This document shows positions 7,994 through 16,878 of a DNA stretch of 64,000 nt, in pieces. This stretch comes from Mycobacterium xenopi (GTDB lineage Bacteria > Actinomycetota > Actinomycetes > Mycobacteriales > Mycobacteriaceae). Below the pieces are notes generated by a model, which ran no database searches, was not told where the DNA came from, and was given only the letters and a program-made list of their open reading frames with translations. The stretch covers positions 4,650,001-4,714,000 of the forward strand of contig NZ_AP022314.1 in the NCBI RefSeq assembly GCF_009936235.1. Reading direction: 5' to 3'. Each line of letters starts with the position of its first letter. Position 1 is the stretch's first letter. A program made the position numbers and the translations under genes.

Positions 7994-8974
7994 GTGCCGC
8001 AACTGAATACCGCACGGGGACCGATCAATACCGCCGATCTCGGTGTCACGCTCATGCACGAGCACGTGTTCGTGATGACCACCGAGGTCGTCCAGAACTA
8101 CCCGGAAGGCTGGGGTGACGAGTCAAAACGCGAAGCCGACGCCGTCATACGCCTCAACGAGCTGAAGGCCCGCGGCGTCGACACCATCGTCGACCTCACC
8201 GTCATCGGACTGGGCCGTTACATTCCGCGCATCGCGCGGATCGCGGCTCAAACCGAGCTGAACATCGTCGTCGCCACCGGTTTGTACACCTACAACGACG
8301 TGCCGTTCTGCTTCCACTATCTGGGCCCGGGCGCGCCGCTGGACGGTCCGGAGATCATGACCGACCTGTTCGTCCGCGACATCGAACACGGCATCGCCGA
8401 CACGGGCGTCAAGGCCGCGATCCTCAAGTGCGCCACCGACGAACCCGGCGTCACCCCGGGGGTCGAGCGAGTGCTGCGGGCCGTCGCGCAGGCCCACAAG
8501 CGCACCGGTGTGCCGATCTCCACCCACACCCACGCGGCCACCCGGCGCGGGCTCGAACAGCAACGGATCTTCGCCGAGGAAGGCGTCGACCTGACCCGCG
8601 TGGTGATCGGGCACTCCGGCGACACCACCGACATCGACTACCTCGAAGAGCTCATCAACAACGGCTCCTACATCGGCATGGACCGCTTCGGCGTCGACGC
8701 GTTCCTGCCGTTCGAGGACCGAGTGAATACGGTGGCCCGGATGTGCGAGCGCGGGCACGCCGACAAGATGGTGCTCTCGCACGACGCCAACTGCTATTTC
8801 GACGCGCTGCCCGAAGACCTGCTGCGGGTCGCCGCGCCGAATTGGCATTACCTGCACATCCACAACGACGTGATCCCCGCGCTGAAGGAGCGCGGCGTCA
8901 CCGACGAGCAGTTGCACACCATGCTCGTCGACAACCCGCGCCGCATCTTCGAACGCCAGGGCGCCTACCAATGA
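7994..8974 (+). CDS. php: Phosphotriesterase-like lactonase
   Basis: A binuclear-metal amidohydrolase-superfamily enzyme of 326 residues, the match of M. tuberculosis PPH (Rv0230c). Related enzymes hydrolyse lactones, including acyl-homoserine lactones, and only weakly organophosphates. The metal site can be read in full: His22 and His24 (HEH), bridging Lys145 (ILKCATD), His178 (STHTH), His207 (IGHSGDT) and Asp264 (SHDAN). The start is GTG at 7994. The last bases overlap the next ligase gene (ATGA), so the two are co-translated; a route in which a lactone is opened and the acid then activated with CoA is plausible but inferred. Confidence 0.92.
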   Translation: MPQLNTARGPINTADLGVTLMHEHVFVMTTEVVQNYPEGWGDESKREADAVIRLNELKARGVDTIVDLTVIGLGRYIPRIARIAAQTELNIVVATGLYTYNDVPFCFHYLGPGAPLDGPEIMTDLFVRDIEHGIADTGVKAAILKCATDEPGVTPGVERVLRAVAQAHKRTGVPISTHTHAATRRGLEQQRIFAEEGVDLTRVVIGHSGDTTDIDYLEELINNGSYIGMDRFGVDAFLPFEDRVNTVARMCERGHADKMVLSHDANCYFDALPEDLLRVAAPNWHYLHIHNDVIPALKERGVTDEQLHTMLVDNPRRIFERQGAYQ

Positions 8975-10449
8975 CGCAGCCCGAGCCGGTCCCGCCGATC
9001 GGCACCCAGATCTCGCGGCTGGCCGAACTGGCTCCCGACGAACCGGCGGTCACCTGCGACGGGCGCACCATCACCCGCGCCGAGCTGGACGCGTCGACCA
9101 ACCGGCTGGCCCGCGCCTACGCCGGGCGTGGTGTCGGTGTTGGCGACTACGTGACGATCGTGCTGCCCAACTCTATCGAGTGGATACAGGCTGCGGTGGC
9201 GTGCTGGAAACTCGGCGCGGTGCCCCAGCCGCTGTCGCCGCGGCTGCCCGACCCGGAATTTGAGGGCCTGCTGGAGCTGAAACCGCGGGCGCTTCTGGTG
9301 GGACGAACGGATCCAAAGAGTGAAATCCCTTCCGTCCCCGCGGGTTTCGTGCCGGAAACCTCCGATTCTCCGCTGCCTGAGGCGGTATCGCCATGCTGGA
9401 AGTCGATGGCATCCGGCGGCAGCACCGGTCGGCCCAAGCTCATCGAAGCCGGCGGCGACAGCCGGATACCACCTGCCATCGGTTATCCGCTGGGCGCACA
9501 GGAGGGCGACACCACTCTCGTGTCGGTGCCGCTGACCCACAACACCGGCATCACTACAGCGGTGATCGCGTTGCTGATGCGCCACCACCTGGTGCTGATG
9601 CGCCGGTTTGACCCGCACGAGTTCCTGCGGCTGATCACCGAGCATCGCGTCACGTTCCTGACGACGGTGCCGACGATCATGCAGCGGCTGCTGCCGGTCT
9701 ACCGCGCCAATCCCGATGCCTACGATCTGTCGTCGATCCGGCGGTTCTGGCACTTGGGTGCGCCGTGCCCGCCGGCGGTCAAACAGGCCTGGATCGACTT
9801 GCTCGGCCCCGAGAAGGTCTGGGAACTGTACGGCGGCACCGAGCTTCAGGCGCTGACGTTCATCTCCGGCGAGCAGTGGTTGACCCACCCCGGGTCGGTG
9901 GGCGTCGTCGTGGCCGGTGAGATGAAGGTGCTCGACGACAACGGCCGCGAATGCCCGCCCGGTGTGGTCGGCGAGATCTACATGCGGCCCAGCCCCGGCA
10001 CTGCTCCGACCTACCGCTACGTCGGTGTTTCAGCCAAGAGCCGCGACGGCTGGGACTCGCTGGGTGATCTCGGCTACTTCGACGCCGACGGCTACCTCTA
10101 TCTGTCGGATCGGCGGGTCGACATGTTCACCGTCGGCGGCCGCAACGTCTACCCCGCCGAGATCGAGAACGCGCTGTCCGCGCACCCCGACGTGCTGTCG
10201 TGTCTGGTGGTGGGAGTTCCCGACGAGGACTTGGGTCAGGTGCCCTACGCCCTGGTCCAAACCGCCGACGGGTCGACGCTGACCGAGCAAGCGGTGCAAG
10301 CATTTGTGCGTGAACGTATCGCCGCATACAAGGTGCCGCGGACCGTAGAGTTCGTCGACACCCCGCTGCGCGACGACGCCGGCAAGGCGCGCCGCTCGGC
10401 GGTGCGCGCCGACGTCATCACACGGTTGCAGGCGCGGCAACGCTGCTGA
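8971..10449 (+). CDS. AMP-forming acyl-CoA ligase (FadD/bile-acid-CoA-ligase-like)
   Basis: ANL-superfamily ligase of 492 residues that should activate a carboxylic acid to its CoA thioester through an acyl-adenylate. Seen are the P-loop ASGGSTGRPKLIE, the ELYGGTE A5 motif, the YLSDRRVDMFTVGGRNVYP hinge and a C-terminal DDAGKARRS. In the last of these Gly-Lys stands for the catalytic lysine. The ATG overlaps the php stop codon. No obvious M. tuberculosis counterpart is expected here (Rv0229c occupies that place), so the gene is an addition or was lost there. The 3' end overlaps the convergent acyltransferase gene by 32 bp. Substrate unknown. Confidence 0.85.
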   Translation: MTQPEPVPPIGTQISRLAELAPDEPAVTCDGRTITRAELDASTNRLARAYAGRGVGVGDYVTIVLPNSIEWIQAAVACWKLGAVPQPLSPRLPDPEFEGLLELKPRALLVGRTDPKSEIPSVPAGFVPETSDSPLPEAVSPCWKSMASGGSTGRPKLIEAGGDSRIPPAIGYPLGAQEGDTTLVSVPLTHNTGITTAVIALLMRHHLVLMRRFDPHEFLRLITEHRVTFLTTVPTIMQRLLPVYRANPDAYDLSSIRRFWHLGAPCPPAVKQAWIDLLGPEKVWELYGGTELQALTFISGEQWLTHPGSVGVVVAGEMKVLDDNGRECPPGVVGEIYMRPSPGTAPTYRYVGVSAKSRDGWDSLGDLGYFDADGYLYLSDRRVDMFTVGGRNVYPAEIENALSAHPDVLSCLVVGVPDEDLGQVPYALVQTADGSTLTEQAVQAFVRERIAAYKVPRTVEFVDTPLRDDAGKARRSAVRADVITRLQARQRC

Positions 10450-11605
10450 CCGGCTCGAGCCCCGGCACGTCGCGAGGGTCTTGGCCGGGTTGAGTGCTGC
10501 GATGTTCCCAACGGCGCAACGCCTCTCGGCACGGTGACTCGACGAGCGCGTAACTGACCGCCGCGATCGCGATGGCGAAGACCAGCGTCAACACCAGCAC
10601 CACGGGCATCGATCCGCTGAACGCGAATTCGCCGATCACCGGAAACACCATGGCCAGCGCGGCCAGATGCCACACGAAAATCCCGTAAGACCAGCGACCC
10701 AGTGTCACCATGCCCTCGGACGCCAGAAAGCGGTGTGGGGTATCCGGCCGATCCAGCACCAACGGCGCCACCAACGCGAAGGCCAGCACCGCGCCCATCG
10801 CCGTCTTGACCGCGAATTGGCCTGCGGTGCTTGGCGTCAGCCCAGCCGGCCCGGCCAGCGGGGACGCGCCCACCAGATACGCCGAAAGCGCCACCACAGC
10901 CATCAGCACCCGCCGGCGCGCCAACCGGTGCGGCAGGCCGAGTGGGCTGTGCAGCCACTCAGCCAGCAGCATGCCCGCGGCGAACCAGGAGCAGAACGCC
11001 GGCGGCCAGTTCAGCGGGTTAAGCCCGGGCGTCGCCCCGAACGGGATCCAGCCCCATGCCCAACTGGCGAGCGCGACCGCGGCGATCACCGGCACCCGCA
11101 GCCGCACCGGGATGCGGCGGGCCAGTAGCGCCAAGATGGGCAACGCGAGATAGAAGCTGACCTCGACCGACAAGCTCCACATCTGGGTCAGACCCGCCGT
11201 CAACGTCAGCGGAACATAGATCTGGGTGAGCGACAGGTTCGCCAGCCACACGGTCAGGCTGGCATGGTCGGCCTCGGGCAGCAGACACAGGATTACCACG
11301 ACCGCCACCACATAGCCGGGCATGATCCGCACCACCCGGGACCGCAAGTAGTGACCCGTCGCCGGCGGCGCGCCCAGGCCGCGCGCCGCCGCCGCGTGCC
11401 CACGCCACAGCAAAAACCCCGACAGCGCGAAGAACACCGCGACCGCGAAGTCGAAGCGGGCGAACAACCGGCCGTCCACACCGCTGGAGTGCCCGGTCTG
11501 GAACGCGACATGAGTGACCACCACCCCGATGGCCGCGCAGGCCCGCATGCCCTCGACCGCGGGCAAAAAGCTACGGGTCCCGCCGACCCGGCGCGTTTCG
11601 GTCAC
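10418..11605 (-). CDS. Acyltransferase 3 family membrane protein (TmaT/Rv0228-like)
   Basis: A polytopic membrane O-acyltransferase of about 395 residues with roughly ten helices and the family start RSFLPAVEGMRACAAIGVVVTH. That start includes the conserved catalytic-type His in VTHV. The GTG at 11603-11605 (VTETRRVGG) is preferred because the M. tuberculosis Rv0228 family starts there; an ATG at 11651-11653 adds 16 residues without a ribosome site. The corynebacterial homologue TmaT acetylates trehalose monomycolate before MmpL export. That gene also lies next to the DUF3068 gene, as here. Divergent from the DUF3068 gene. Role in TMM acetylation is inferred by homology and context. Confidence 0.85.
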   Translation of the reverse strand: MTETRRVGGTRSFLPAVEGMRACAAIGVVVTHVAFQTGHSSGVDGRLFARFDFAVAVFFALSGFLLWRGHAAAARGLGAPPATGHYLRSRVVRIMPGYVVAVVVILCLLPEADHASLTVWLANLSLTQIYVPLTLTAGLTQMWSLSVEVSFYLALPILALLARRIPVRLRVPVIAAVALASWAWGWIPFGATPGLNPLNWPPAFCSWFAAGMLLAEWLHSPLGLPHRLARRRVLMAVVALSAYLVGASPLAGPAGLTPSTAGQFAVKTAMGAVLAFALVAPLVLDRPDTPHRFLASEGMVTLGRWSYGIFVWHLAALAMVFPVIGEFAFSGSMPVVLVLTLVFAIAIAAVSYALVESPCREALRRWEHRSTQPGQDPRDVPGLEPVSSVAAPATV

Positions 11606-11787
11606 CGGCCCCAGTCTGCCGCCGACGGGTTCGCGACACGAACCCGGGTACATCGCAATTGCCTACAGCGAGCATCGGGACATAAGCCGGCATCTTAAGT
11701 TCTGCTGTTAGGGTCGAACGGGTTTGCCCCGCTGCCTGATCACAACCCGGTGGCGGCGATCTAGGACCAGAAGGAGGTCACAGCAAC

Positions 11788-13026
11788 GTGAACCGAGCAG
11801 TCATGTTGCGGATCGCCGCGTGCGGGATCATGGGTCTCGGGGCCGCTCTGCTGATCGCCGCGCTGCTGCTGTGGACCTACACCACCAGCAGGATCACCAA
11901 GATCCCGCTCGACCTCGACACCACACTGATCAGCGACGGCAACGGCACCGCGCTCGACCCCGGGTCGCTGTCCGGTGACCACTACGTCATCGACCAGAAC
12001 GTGCCGCTGGTATCCCAGCAACAGATCAGCGTCGAGTCACCCGCCAACGCCGATGTGGTCACGCTGCAAGTCGGCAGCACTGTGCGGCGCAGCGACAAAC
12101 AAAAGGACACCGGCCTGCTGCTCGCGATCGTGGATACCGTCACCCTTAACCGCAAAACCGCGATGGCCGTCTCCGACGAAACCCATCCCGGCGGCTCGGT
12201 GCAGAAACCGCGCAGCATCAACGACGAGAGCCCGCCCACCAACATCGCGCTGCCGCACGACGGGCTGGCCTACCGGTTTCCGTTTCACACCGAGAAGATG
12301 ACCTATTCCTACTTCGACCCGATCGCGCAGAAGGCATATGACGCCAACTACCAGGGGCAAGAAGACGTCAACGGCTTGACCACCTACAAGTTCACCCAGA
12401 ACGTCGGCTACGACGCCGACGGCAAGCTGGTCGACCCGGTCAAGTATCCCTCGCTGTATGCCAACGACGACGACGGCAAAGTCACCGCCACCGCCGCGAG
12501 GTGGGGCCTGCCTGGCGACAACCCCGACGAAAAGATCACCATGACGCGCTACTACGCGGCGCAGCGCACGTTCTGGGTTGACCCGGTGACCGGCACGATC
12601 GTCAAAGCGCAGGAGCATGCCAACCACTACTTCGCCCGCGACCCGCGCAAGGCGGAGGTGACGCTCGCCGACTACAAAGTCACCTCCACCGAGGAAACCA
12701 TCGAGGCGCAAGTCAACGCGGCCCGCGACGAGCGTGACCGGCTCGCGTTGTGGTCGCGGGTCTTGCCGATCACGTTCACCGCGGCGGGCCTGATTGCGCT
12801 GGTCGGTGGTGTCGTGCTCGGCTGGTTCAGCCTGCGCACGGAGGCGGCGCTGATTGACCCCGGCCTGGACCGAGCCGACCACGGCTTCTTCGGCCGCGAC
12901 GACACGGCGGGTGAGCCGGTGTCTGGCGCTGAAGCCGAGACCGAGATACTGCCGACACGCCCTGACTTGCAGGACGGCGCGCCCGCACCTGGTTCGCCCG
13001 ACTCAGCTCCGCCGGACCGTCCCTAA
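11788..13026 (+). CDS. DUF3068 (PorA-superfamily) membrane-anchored protein, Rv0227c-like
   Basis: A 412-residue envelope protein with an N-terminal transmembrane helix (about 10-30), a large extracytoplasmic domain and a second helix near 327-350, followed by an acidic Pro-rich cytoplasmic tail. The GTG start at 11788 follows a strong aaggagg site at 11771-11777. Homologues in Corynebacterium (NCgl2760) and M. smegmatis are reported to be needed for lipomannan maturation and lipoarabinomannan synthesis; the mycobacterial gene is usually essential. Six bases separate it from the next membrane protein gene, so the two are probably one operon. Confidence 0.9.
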   Translation: MNRAVMLRIAACGIMGLGAALLIAALLLWTYTTSRITKIPLDLDTTLISDGNGTALDPGSLSGDHYVIDQNVPLVSQQQISVESPANADVVTLQVGSTVRRSDKQKDTGLLLAIVDTVTLNRKTAMAVSDETHPGGSVQKPRSINDESPPTNIALPHDGLAYRFPFHTEKMTYSYFDPIAQKAYDANYQGQEDVNGLTTYKFTQNVGYDADGKLVDPVKYPSLYANDDDGKVTATAARWGLPGDNPDEKITMTRYYAAQRTFWVDPVTGTIVKAQEHANHYFARDPRKAEVTLADYKVTSTEETIEAQVNAARDERDRLALWSRVLPITFTAAGLIALVGGVVLGWFSLRTEAALIDPGLDRADHGFFGRDDTAGEPVSGAEAETEILPTRPDLQDGAPAPGSPDSAPPDRP

Positions 13027-13032
13027 CCGACC

Positions 13033-14763
13033 ATGACCCGGGTTAGCCACCGGGCTCTCCAGTGGTCGGTGCCGGCGTACGCCCTGACGCTGGCGCTGCT
13101 GGTGGTGGCGCCGCTGCTGGCCCCCGGTTATTTGCTGCTGCGCGACGCGGTGTCCACGCCACGGTCCTATCTGTCGGACACCGCGCTCGGGTTGGGCGAG
13201 TCTGCGCCGCGGGCTAGCCCGCAGGATTTCGCGGTGGCGCTGGCGTCGCATGTGCTCGACGGCGGTGTGGTGGTCAAGGTGCTGCTGGTGGCGGGGTTGT
13301 GGCTGGCTGGGTGGGGTGCGGCCCGGCTGGTCGCACGGGTGCTGCCCGATGCTGGGCGGCCCGGCCAGTTCGTCGCGACCACGCTGGCGATCTGGAACCC
13401 CTATGTCGCCGAGCGGCTATTGCAGGGGCATTGGAGTCTGTTGGTCGGCTACGGCTGCCTGCCCTGGGTTGCGTCGAGCATGGTGGATCTGCGCCTCGGT
13501 TTAAGCCGACGGGGGTTTTTTGCGCTGGCGTGTTGGGTTCCGCTGGCCGGGTTGACGCCGACGGGACTGATGCTGGCGGCGACGGTGGCATTGGTATGCG
13601 CGGCGACGCCCGGGCCGGGGCATCCACGCTGGCTGTGCGGGACTGCAGCGTTGGCCGTGGCAGTGGTCGCCGCGCTGCCCTGGTTGACGGCGTCGGCATT
13701 GAGTCGTTCTGCGGGTGGGCACGCCTGGGCACAAGCCCCGGCGGTCGCGGTGTTCGCCGCGCGCGCCGAGCCGGGCCTGGGCACGCTGGGCAGCCTGGCC
13801 AGCCTCGGCGGGATGTGGAACGCCGAGGCCGTACCGACATCCCGCACAACGGTTTTCGCGCTTCTGGCAGCCGTGGCGCTGCTGGGCGTGGTGACAGCCG
13901 GCCTGCCGGTGGTGGTGCGCCGCGCGGCTGCTATCCCGCTGCTGGTGCTGGCGGTCGTTGCCGTCGTGGTGCCCGCGGTGTCGGCCACCGGGCCTGGACT
14001 GGCGGTGTTGCGGGGGCTGGTCGAGACCGCACCCGGCCTGGCGGTACTGCGCGACGGTCAGAAGTGGGTGGCATTGGCGATGCCCGGATATGCCCTGGCG
14101 GGCGACGCCGCGGTGGTGACCCTGCGCCGATGGCTGCGACCGACGGTGACGGCTGCGGTGTGCTGTGTGGCGTTAATCGCGGGCCTGCCCGATCTGGCCT
14201 GGGGGGCTGCGGGCAAGCTTCAGTCCGTGCGGTACCCCACCGCCTGGCCGACGGTGTCGAGGATGATCAACGACCATCCCGGGCCGGTGGCGGTGCTGCC
14301 TGCGGGCACCATGCGGCGCTTCTCCTGGTCGGGGCCGGCACCCGTGCTCGACCCGCTGCCCCGCTGGCTGCGCGCCGACGTGCTGGTGACCGGCGACCTG
14401 ACCGTTTCCGGGGTTACCGTTCCGGGTGAAGGCGCCCACGCCCGCGCGGTGCAGGGGTTGCTGCTGGCCGGGGTTGATCCGCGGACGCTTCGCGATGCAG
14501 GTGTGGACTGGGTGGTCGTCGAGTCGGGAACTGCCGGCGACATGGGCGCGGCCGCCCGGACCCTCGACCTGCTGCCGCCGGTTTATCGTGACGCGGATCT
14601 GGCGCTGTACCGGATCGGTGGCCACGATGTGGGTCCGCCGGCGAACCGCCGACTCGCGGTGCTGGTCGCACACCTGATGTGGCTGGGATTGCTCGTTGGT
14701 GGCGCTGTCGGAGTAGCTGTCAGCGGACGGTGCCATCGGGGCCCCGTTAGTTCGAGTCGCTAG
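13033..14763 (+). CDS. Large polytopic membrane protein, Rv0226c-like
   Basis: A 576-residue protein with about twelve hydrophobic segments spread over residues 10-450 and a final helix near 545-565. A soluble region of about 100 residues precedes the last helix. The layout resembles GT-C type membrane glycosyltransferases, but I see no decisive acidic motif, so the activity is left open. It lies six bases after the DUF3068 gene and is followed by a convergent glycosyltransferase gene, in the same order as Rv0227c-Rv0226c-Rv0225 in M. tuberculosis. This supports a shared role in envelope lipoglycan assembly. Confidence 0.85.
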   Translation: MTRVSHRALQWSVPAYALTLALLVVAPLLAPGYLLLRDAVSTPRSYLSDTALGLGESAPRASPQDFAVALASHVLDGGVVVKVLLVAGLWLAGWGAARLVARVLPDAGRPGQFVATTLAIWNPYVAERLLQGHWSLLVGYGCLPWVASSMVDLRLGLSRRGFFALACWVPLAGLTPTGLMLAATVALVCAATPGPGHPRWLCGTAALAVAVVAALPWLTASALSRSAGGHAWAQAPAVAVFAARAEPGLGTLGSLASLGGMWNAEAVPTSRTTVFALLAAVALLGVVTAGLPVVVRRAAAIPLLVLAVVAVVVPAVSATGPGLAVLRGLVETAPGLAVLRDGQKWVALAMPGYALAGDAAVVTLRRWLRPTVTAAVCCVALIAGLPDLAWGAAGKLQSVRYPTAWPTVSRMINDHPGPVAVLPAGTMRRFSWSGPAPVLDPLPRWLRADVLVTGDLTVSGVTVPGEGAHARAVQGLLLAGVDPRTLRDAGVDWVVVESGTAGDMGAAARTLDLLPPVYRDADLALYRIGGHDVGPPANRRLAVLVAHLMWLGLLVGGAVGVAVSGRCHRGPVSSSR

Positions 14764-14774
14764 CTGTTTCGAGG

Positions 14775-14818
14775 CACACGCTGTTGTACAGCTGTGTAGA
14801 TTTCCGACTTGCTGGAAA
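14775..14818. terminator. Candidate hairpins between convergent genes
   Basis: The 67-bp gap between the Rv0226c-like gene and the convergent glycosyltransferase gene has two short imperfect inverted repeats: acac-g-ctgt/acag-c-tgtgt near 14775-14797, and tttcc/ggaaa at 14801-14805 and 14814-14818. Position suggests terminators; stems are weak. Confidence 0.3.
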
Positions 14819-14830
14819 CTTCGTTCTGCG

Positions 14831-16021
14831 TTAAACCAGGCCGCTGATGCGACGGCCCGCACGTACCGCCTCCAGCACAGCGCGCATCGCCTCGGCGCTT
14901 TGGCGCCAAGAGAATTCAGCGCATCGGGTCTGCGCCTTGCCGCCGAGTTCGGCGCGCAACACCGGATCGGCCAGTAGCTGTTCGAGCCGATCCACCAGCT
15001 CGTGGTGGTCGTCGACAAGGACCCCGGTCACCCCGTCGACGATGGAGTCGCACAGCCCGCCGGAGGATCGATAGCCGATCGTGGGCACGCCGTGCTGGGC
15101 CGCTTCGACTACGGCCACCCCCCACCCTTCTTTGCGGGACGGCAATACATGTACCCAAGAACGTTGCACCACATAGTGTTTGGTGACGTCGTCGACGTGG
15201 CCGTGAAATGTCACCGCGTCGGTGATGCCCAGCCGCTCAGCATGGTCGACCAGTCGCTGCCGCCACCATCCGCTACCGACGATGTCGAGATGCAGACCCG
15301 CTACCCGCGGCCGCAGCGCCGCGACAGCGTCCAGGGCATGCTCGATCTGCTTGTGCGGAACAAGCCGCGACAACACGACCACCCGCGGCGACGCCGCGCG
15401 CGGTCCGCCCAGGGTCTGCGCCGGTGCTTCGTCAAGACCGTTGCGCACCACCGCGATTCGATCGTTGTCCACGCCGAGCTCGACAAGGTCGCGGGCCGAC
15501 GGCAACGACACCGTCACGTACTGATTGCGGCGGTGCAGCCGCGGCGACAACCTCGACTCGATATACCAGCCCAGCCGGCCGAGCACCGGGCCGGCCACCG
15601 GCCACTGTTCGCGGTGGCAGTGATGCACCAGCACGGCCACCCGCCGCCCATAGAGCAGCCGCGCCAGAAACGGCACGCCGTTCTGGGTATCGATCACCAC
15701 GTCGGGCCGCACCCGTCGCAGCGGCCCGAACCCCAGCCGGGCTGCGGCCATCGCCAGCAGCGCCCGGAGGTATACCGAATACCGTCCCCCGGCGCGGTTG
15801 ACCCGCACACCATCGACCACCTCGCGGCGCGGCGCACCGGGATAGCGCGCGGTGCGCAGGGTGACGTCCACGCCGGTCGCGGCTAGTTGCGCGCCGATGC
15901 GCTGCAGGTAGGCTTCGCTGCCGCCGCCCTGCGGATGACCGGTGTCGCGCCAGCACAGCAGCAATACCGCGCTCACCCCCCGGGATTTGTGGCCCTCGGG
16001 CTCACTTTGCGCGGCAGACAT
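14831..16021 (-). CDS. GT4-family glycosyltransferase, Rv0225-like
   Basis: A retaining GT-B glycosyltransferase of 396 residues. The N-terminal domain has the glycine-rich GHPQGGGSEAYLQRIG acceptor loop. The C-terminal domain has the donor site: VVLSRLVPHKQIE, then HGHVDD, and the EX7E-type PSRKEGWGVAVVEAAQHG segment. The start at 16019-16021 (MSAAQSEPEGHKS) is chosen because the longer alternative runs into the divergent methyltransferase start. The two genes are only 25 bp apart. Expected to act in the cytoplasm on a lipid or nucleotide sugar acceptor for the envelope; substrate unknown. Confidence 0.88.
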   Translation of the reverse strand: MSAAQSEPEGHKSRGVSAVLLLCWRDTGHPQGGGSEAYLQRIGAQLAATGVDVTLRTARYPGAPRREVVDGVRVNRAGGRYSVYLRALLAMAAARLGFGPLRRVRPDVVIDTQNGVPFLARLLYGRRVAVLVHHCHREQWPVAGPVLGRLGWYIESRLSPRLHRRNQYVTVSLPSARDLVELGVDNDRIAVVRNGLDEAPAQTLGGPRAASPRVVVLSRLVPHKQIEHALDAVAALRPRVAGLHLDIVGSGWWRQRLVDHAERLGITDAVTFHGHVDDVTKHYVVQRSWVHVLPSRKEGWGVAVVEAAQHGVPTIGYRSSGGLCDSIVDGVTGVLVDDHHELVDRLEQLLADPVLRAELGGKAQTRCAEFSWRQSAEAMRAVLEAVRAGRRISGLV

Positions 16022-16046
16022 CGGGTGACAGCCTAGCGTGGGTCCG

Positions 16047-16811
16047 ATGGCCGTCACCGACACGTTTGCACGGCGTGCGACACTGTCCCGCTCGCTGCGG
16101 TTGCTGCGGGAGTTCCGCTACGAGCGATCGGAGCCGGCCCGTTTCTACGCCGCGCTGGCCGCCGACACCGCGACAATGGTCGCCGACCTGTGGCGGGCCG
16201 TGCATGGCGGGCCACCAGAAGGCTGCCGACTGCTCGACGTCGGCGGCGGTCCGGGGTATTTCGCGGCCGCCTTCGCCGCGGTCGGGATCGACTACCTCGG
16301 CGTCGAGCCCAGCCTCGACGAGATGCATGCGCCCGGCCCGGCGCCCGACGAACGGCCGGGTGTGTTCGTGCGCGCTTCAGGGATGGCGCTGCCGTTCGCC
16401 GACGACAGTGTGGACATCTGCCTGTCGTCCAACGTCGCCGAACACGTGCCCCGGCCCTGGCAGCTCGGCAACGAGATGCTGCGCGTCACCAAACCGGGCG
16501 GCATGACGGTGCTGTCCTACACGGTGTGGCTCGGACCGTTCGGCGGCCATGAAATGGGCTTGACGCATTACCTCGGCGGAGCCCGTGCCGCGGCCCGCTA
16601 CGCCCGCAAACACGGCCATCCGGCCAAGAACAACTATGGGTCGTCGCTTTTTGCGGTGTCGGCGGCCGACGGCCTGGCCTGGGCGGCCAGCACCGGCGCG
16701 CTGGTGGCGGCTTTTCCCCGCTACCACCCGCGATGGGCATGGTGGACGACGTCCGTGCCGGTGCTACGGGAGTTTCTGGTGAGCAACCTGGTGCTGGTGC
16801 TGCAACCGTAG
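16047..16811 (+). CDS. SAM-dependent class I methyltransferase, Rv0224c-like
   Basis: A 254-residue methyltransferase. The SAM-binding motif I is LLDVGGGPGYFAAAF; motif II ends in VEPSLDEM; SSNVAEHVPRPWQL corresponds to the post-II region. The ATG at 16047-16049 (MAVTDTFARR) is preferred over a GTG nine bases upstream because of the conserved family start. Divergent from the glycosyltransferase gene, and 67 bp before the aldehyde dehydrogenase gene. The family member in M. tuberculosis is reported as important for growth, but the methyl acceptor is not established. Confidence 0.87.
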   Translation: MAVTDTFARRATLSRSLRLLREFRYERSEPARFYAALAADTATMVADLWRAVHGGPPEGCRLLDVGGGPGYFAAAFAAVGIDYLGVEPSLDEMHAPGPAPDERPGVFVRASGMALPFADDSVDICLSSNVAEHVPRPWQLGNEMLRVTKPGGMTVLSYTVWLGPFGGHEMGLTHYLGGARAAARYARKHGHPAKNNYGSSLFAVSAADGLAWAASTGALVAAFPRYHPRWAWWTTSVPVLREFLVSNLVLVLQP

Positions 16812-16833
16812 TCGCACCGCGATTCCACTTGAC

Positions 16834-16847
16834 TGAAACGTGTTCTC
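16834..16847. promoter_or_regulatory. KstR-like operator upstream of the aldehyde dehydrogenase gene
   Basis: TGAAACGTGTTCTC matches the KstR consensus TnnAACnnGTTnnA at every fixed position except the last base. It lies 31-44 bp upstream of the ATG of the Rv0223c-like aldehyde dehydrogenase. KstR represses sterol and lipid catabolism genes in actinobacteria, so regulation by cholesterol-derived CoA esters is inferred. Confidence 0.5.
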
Positions 16848-16878
16848 GTTTCGGGTCGGGCTGGGTAGGGTTGGCGCC

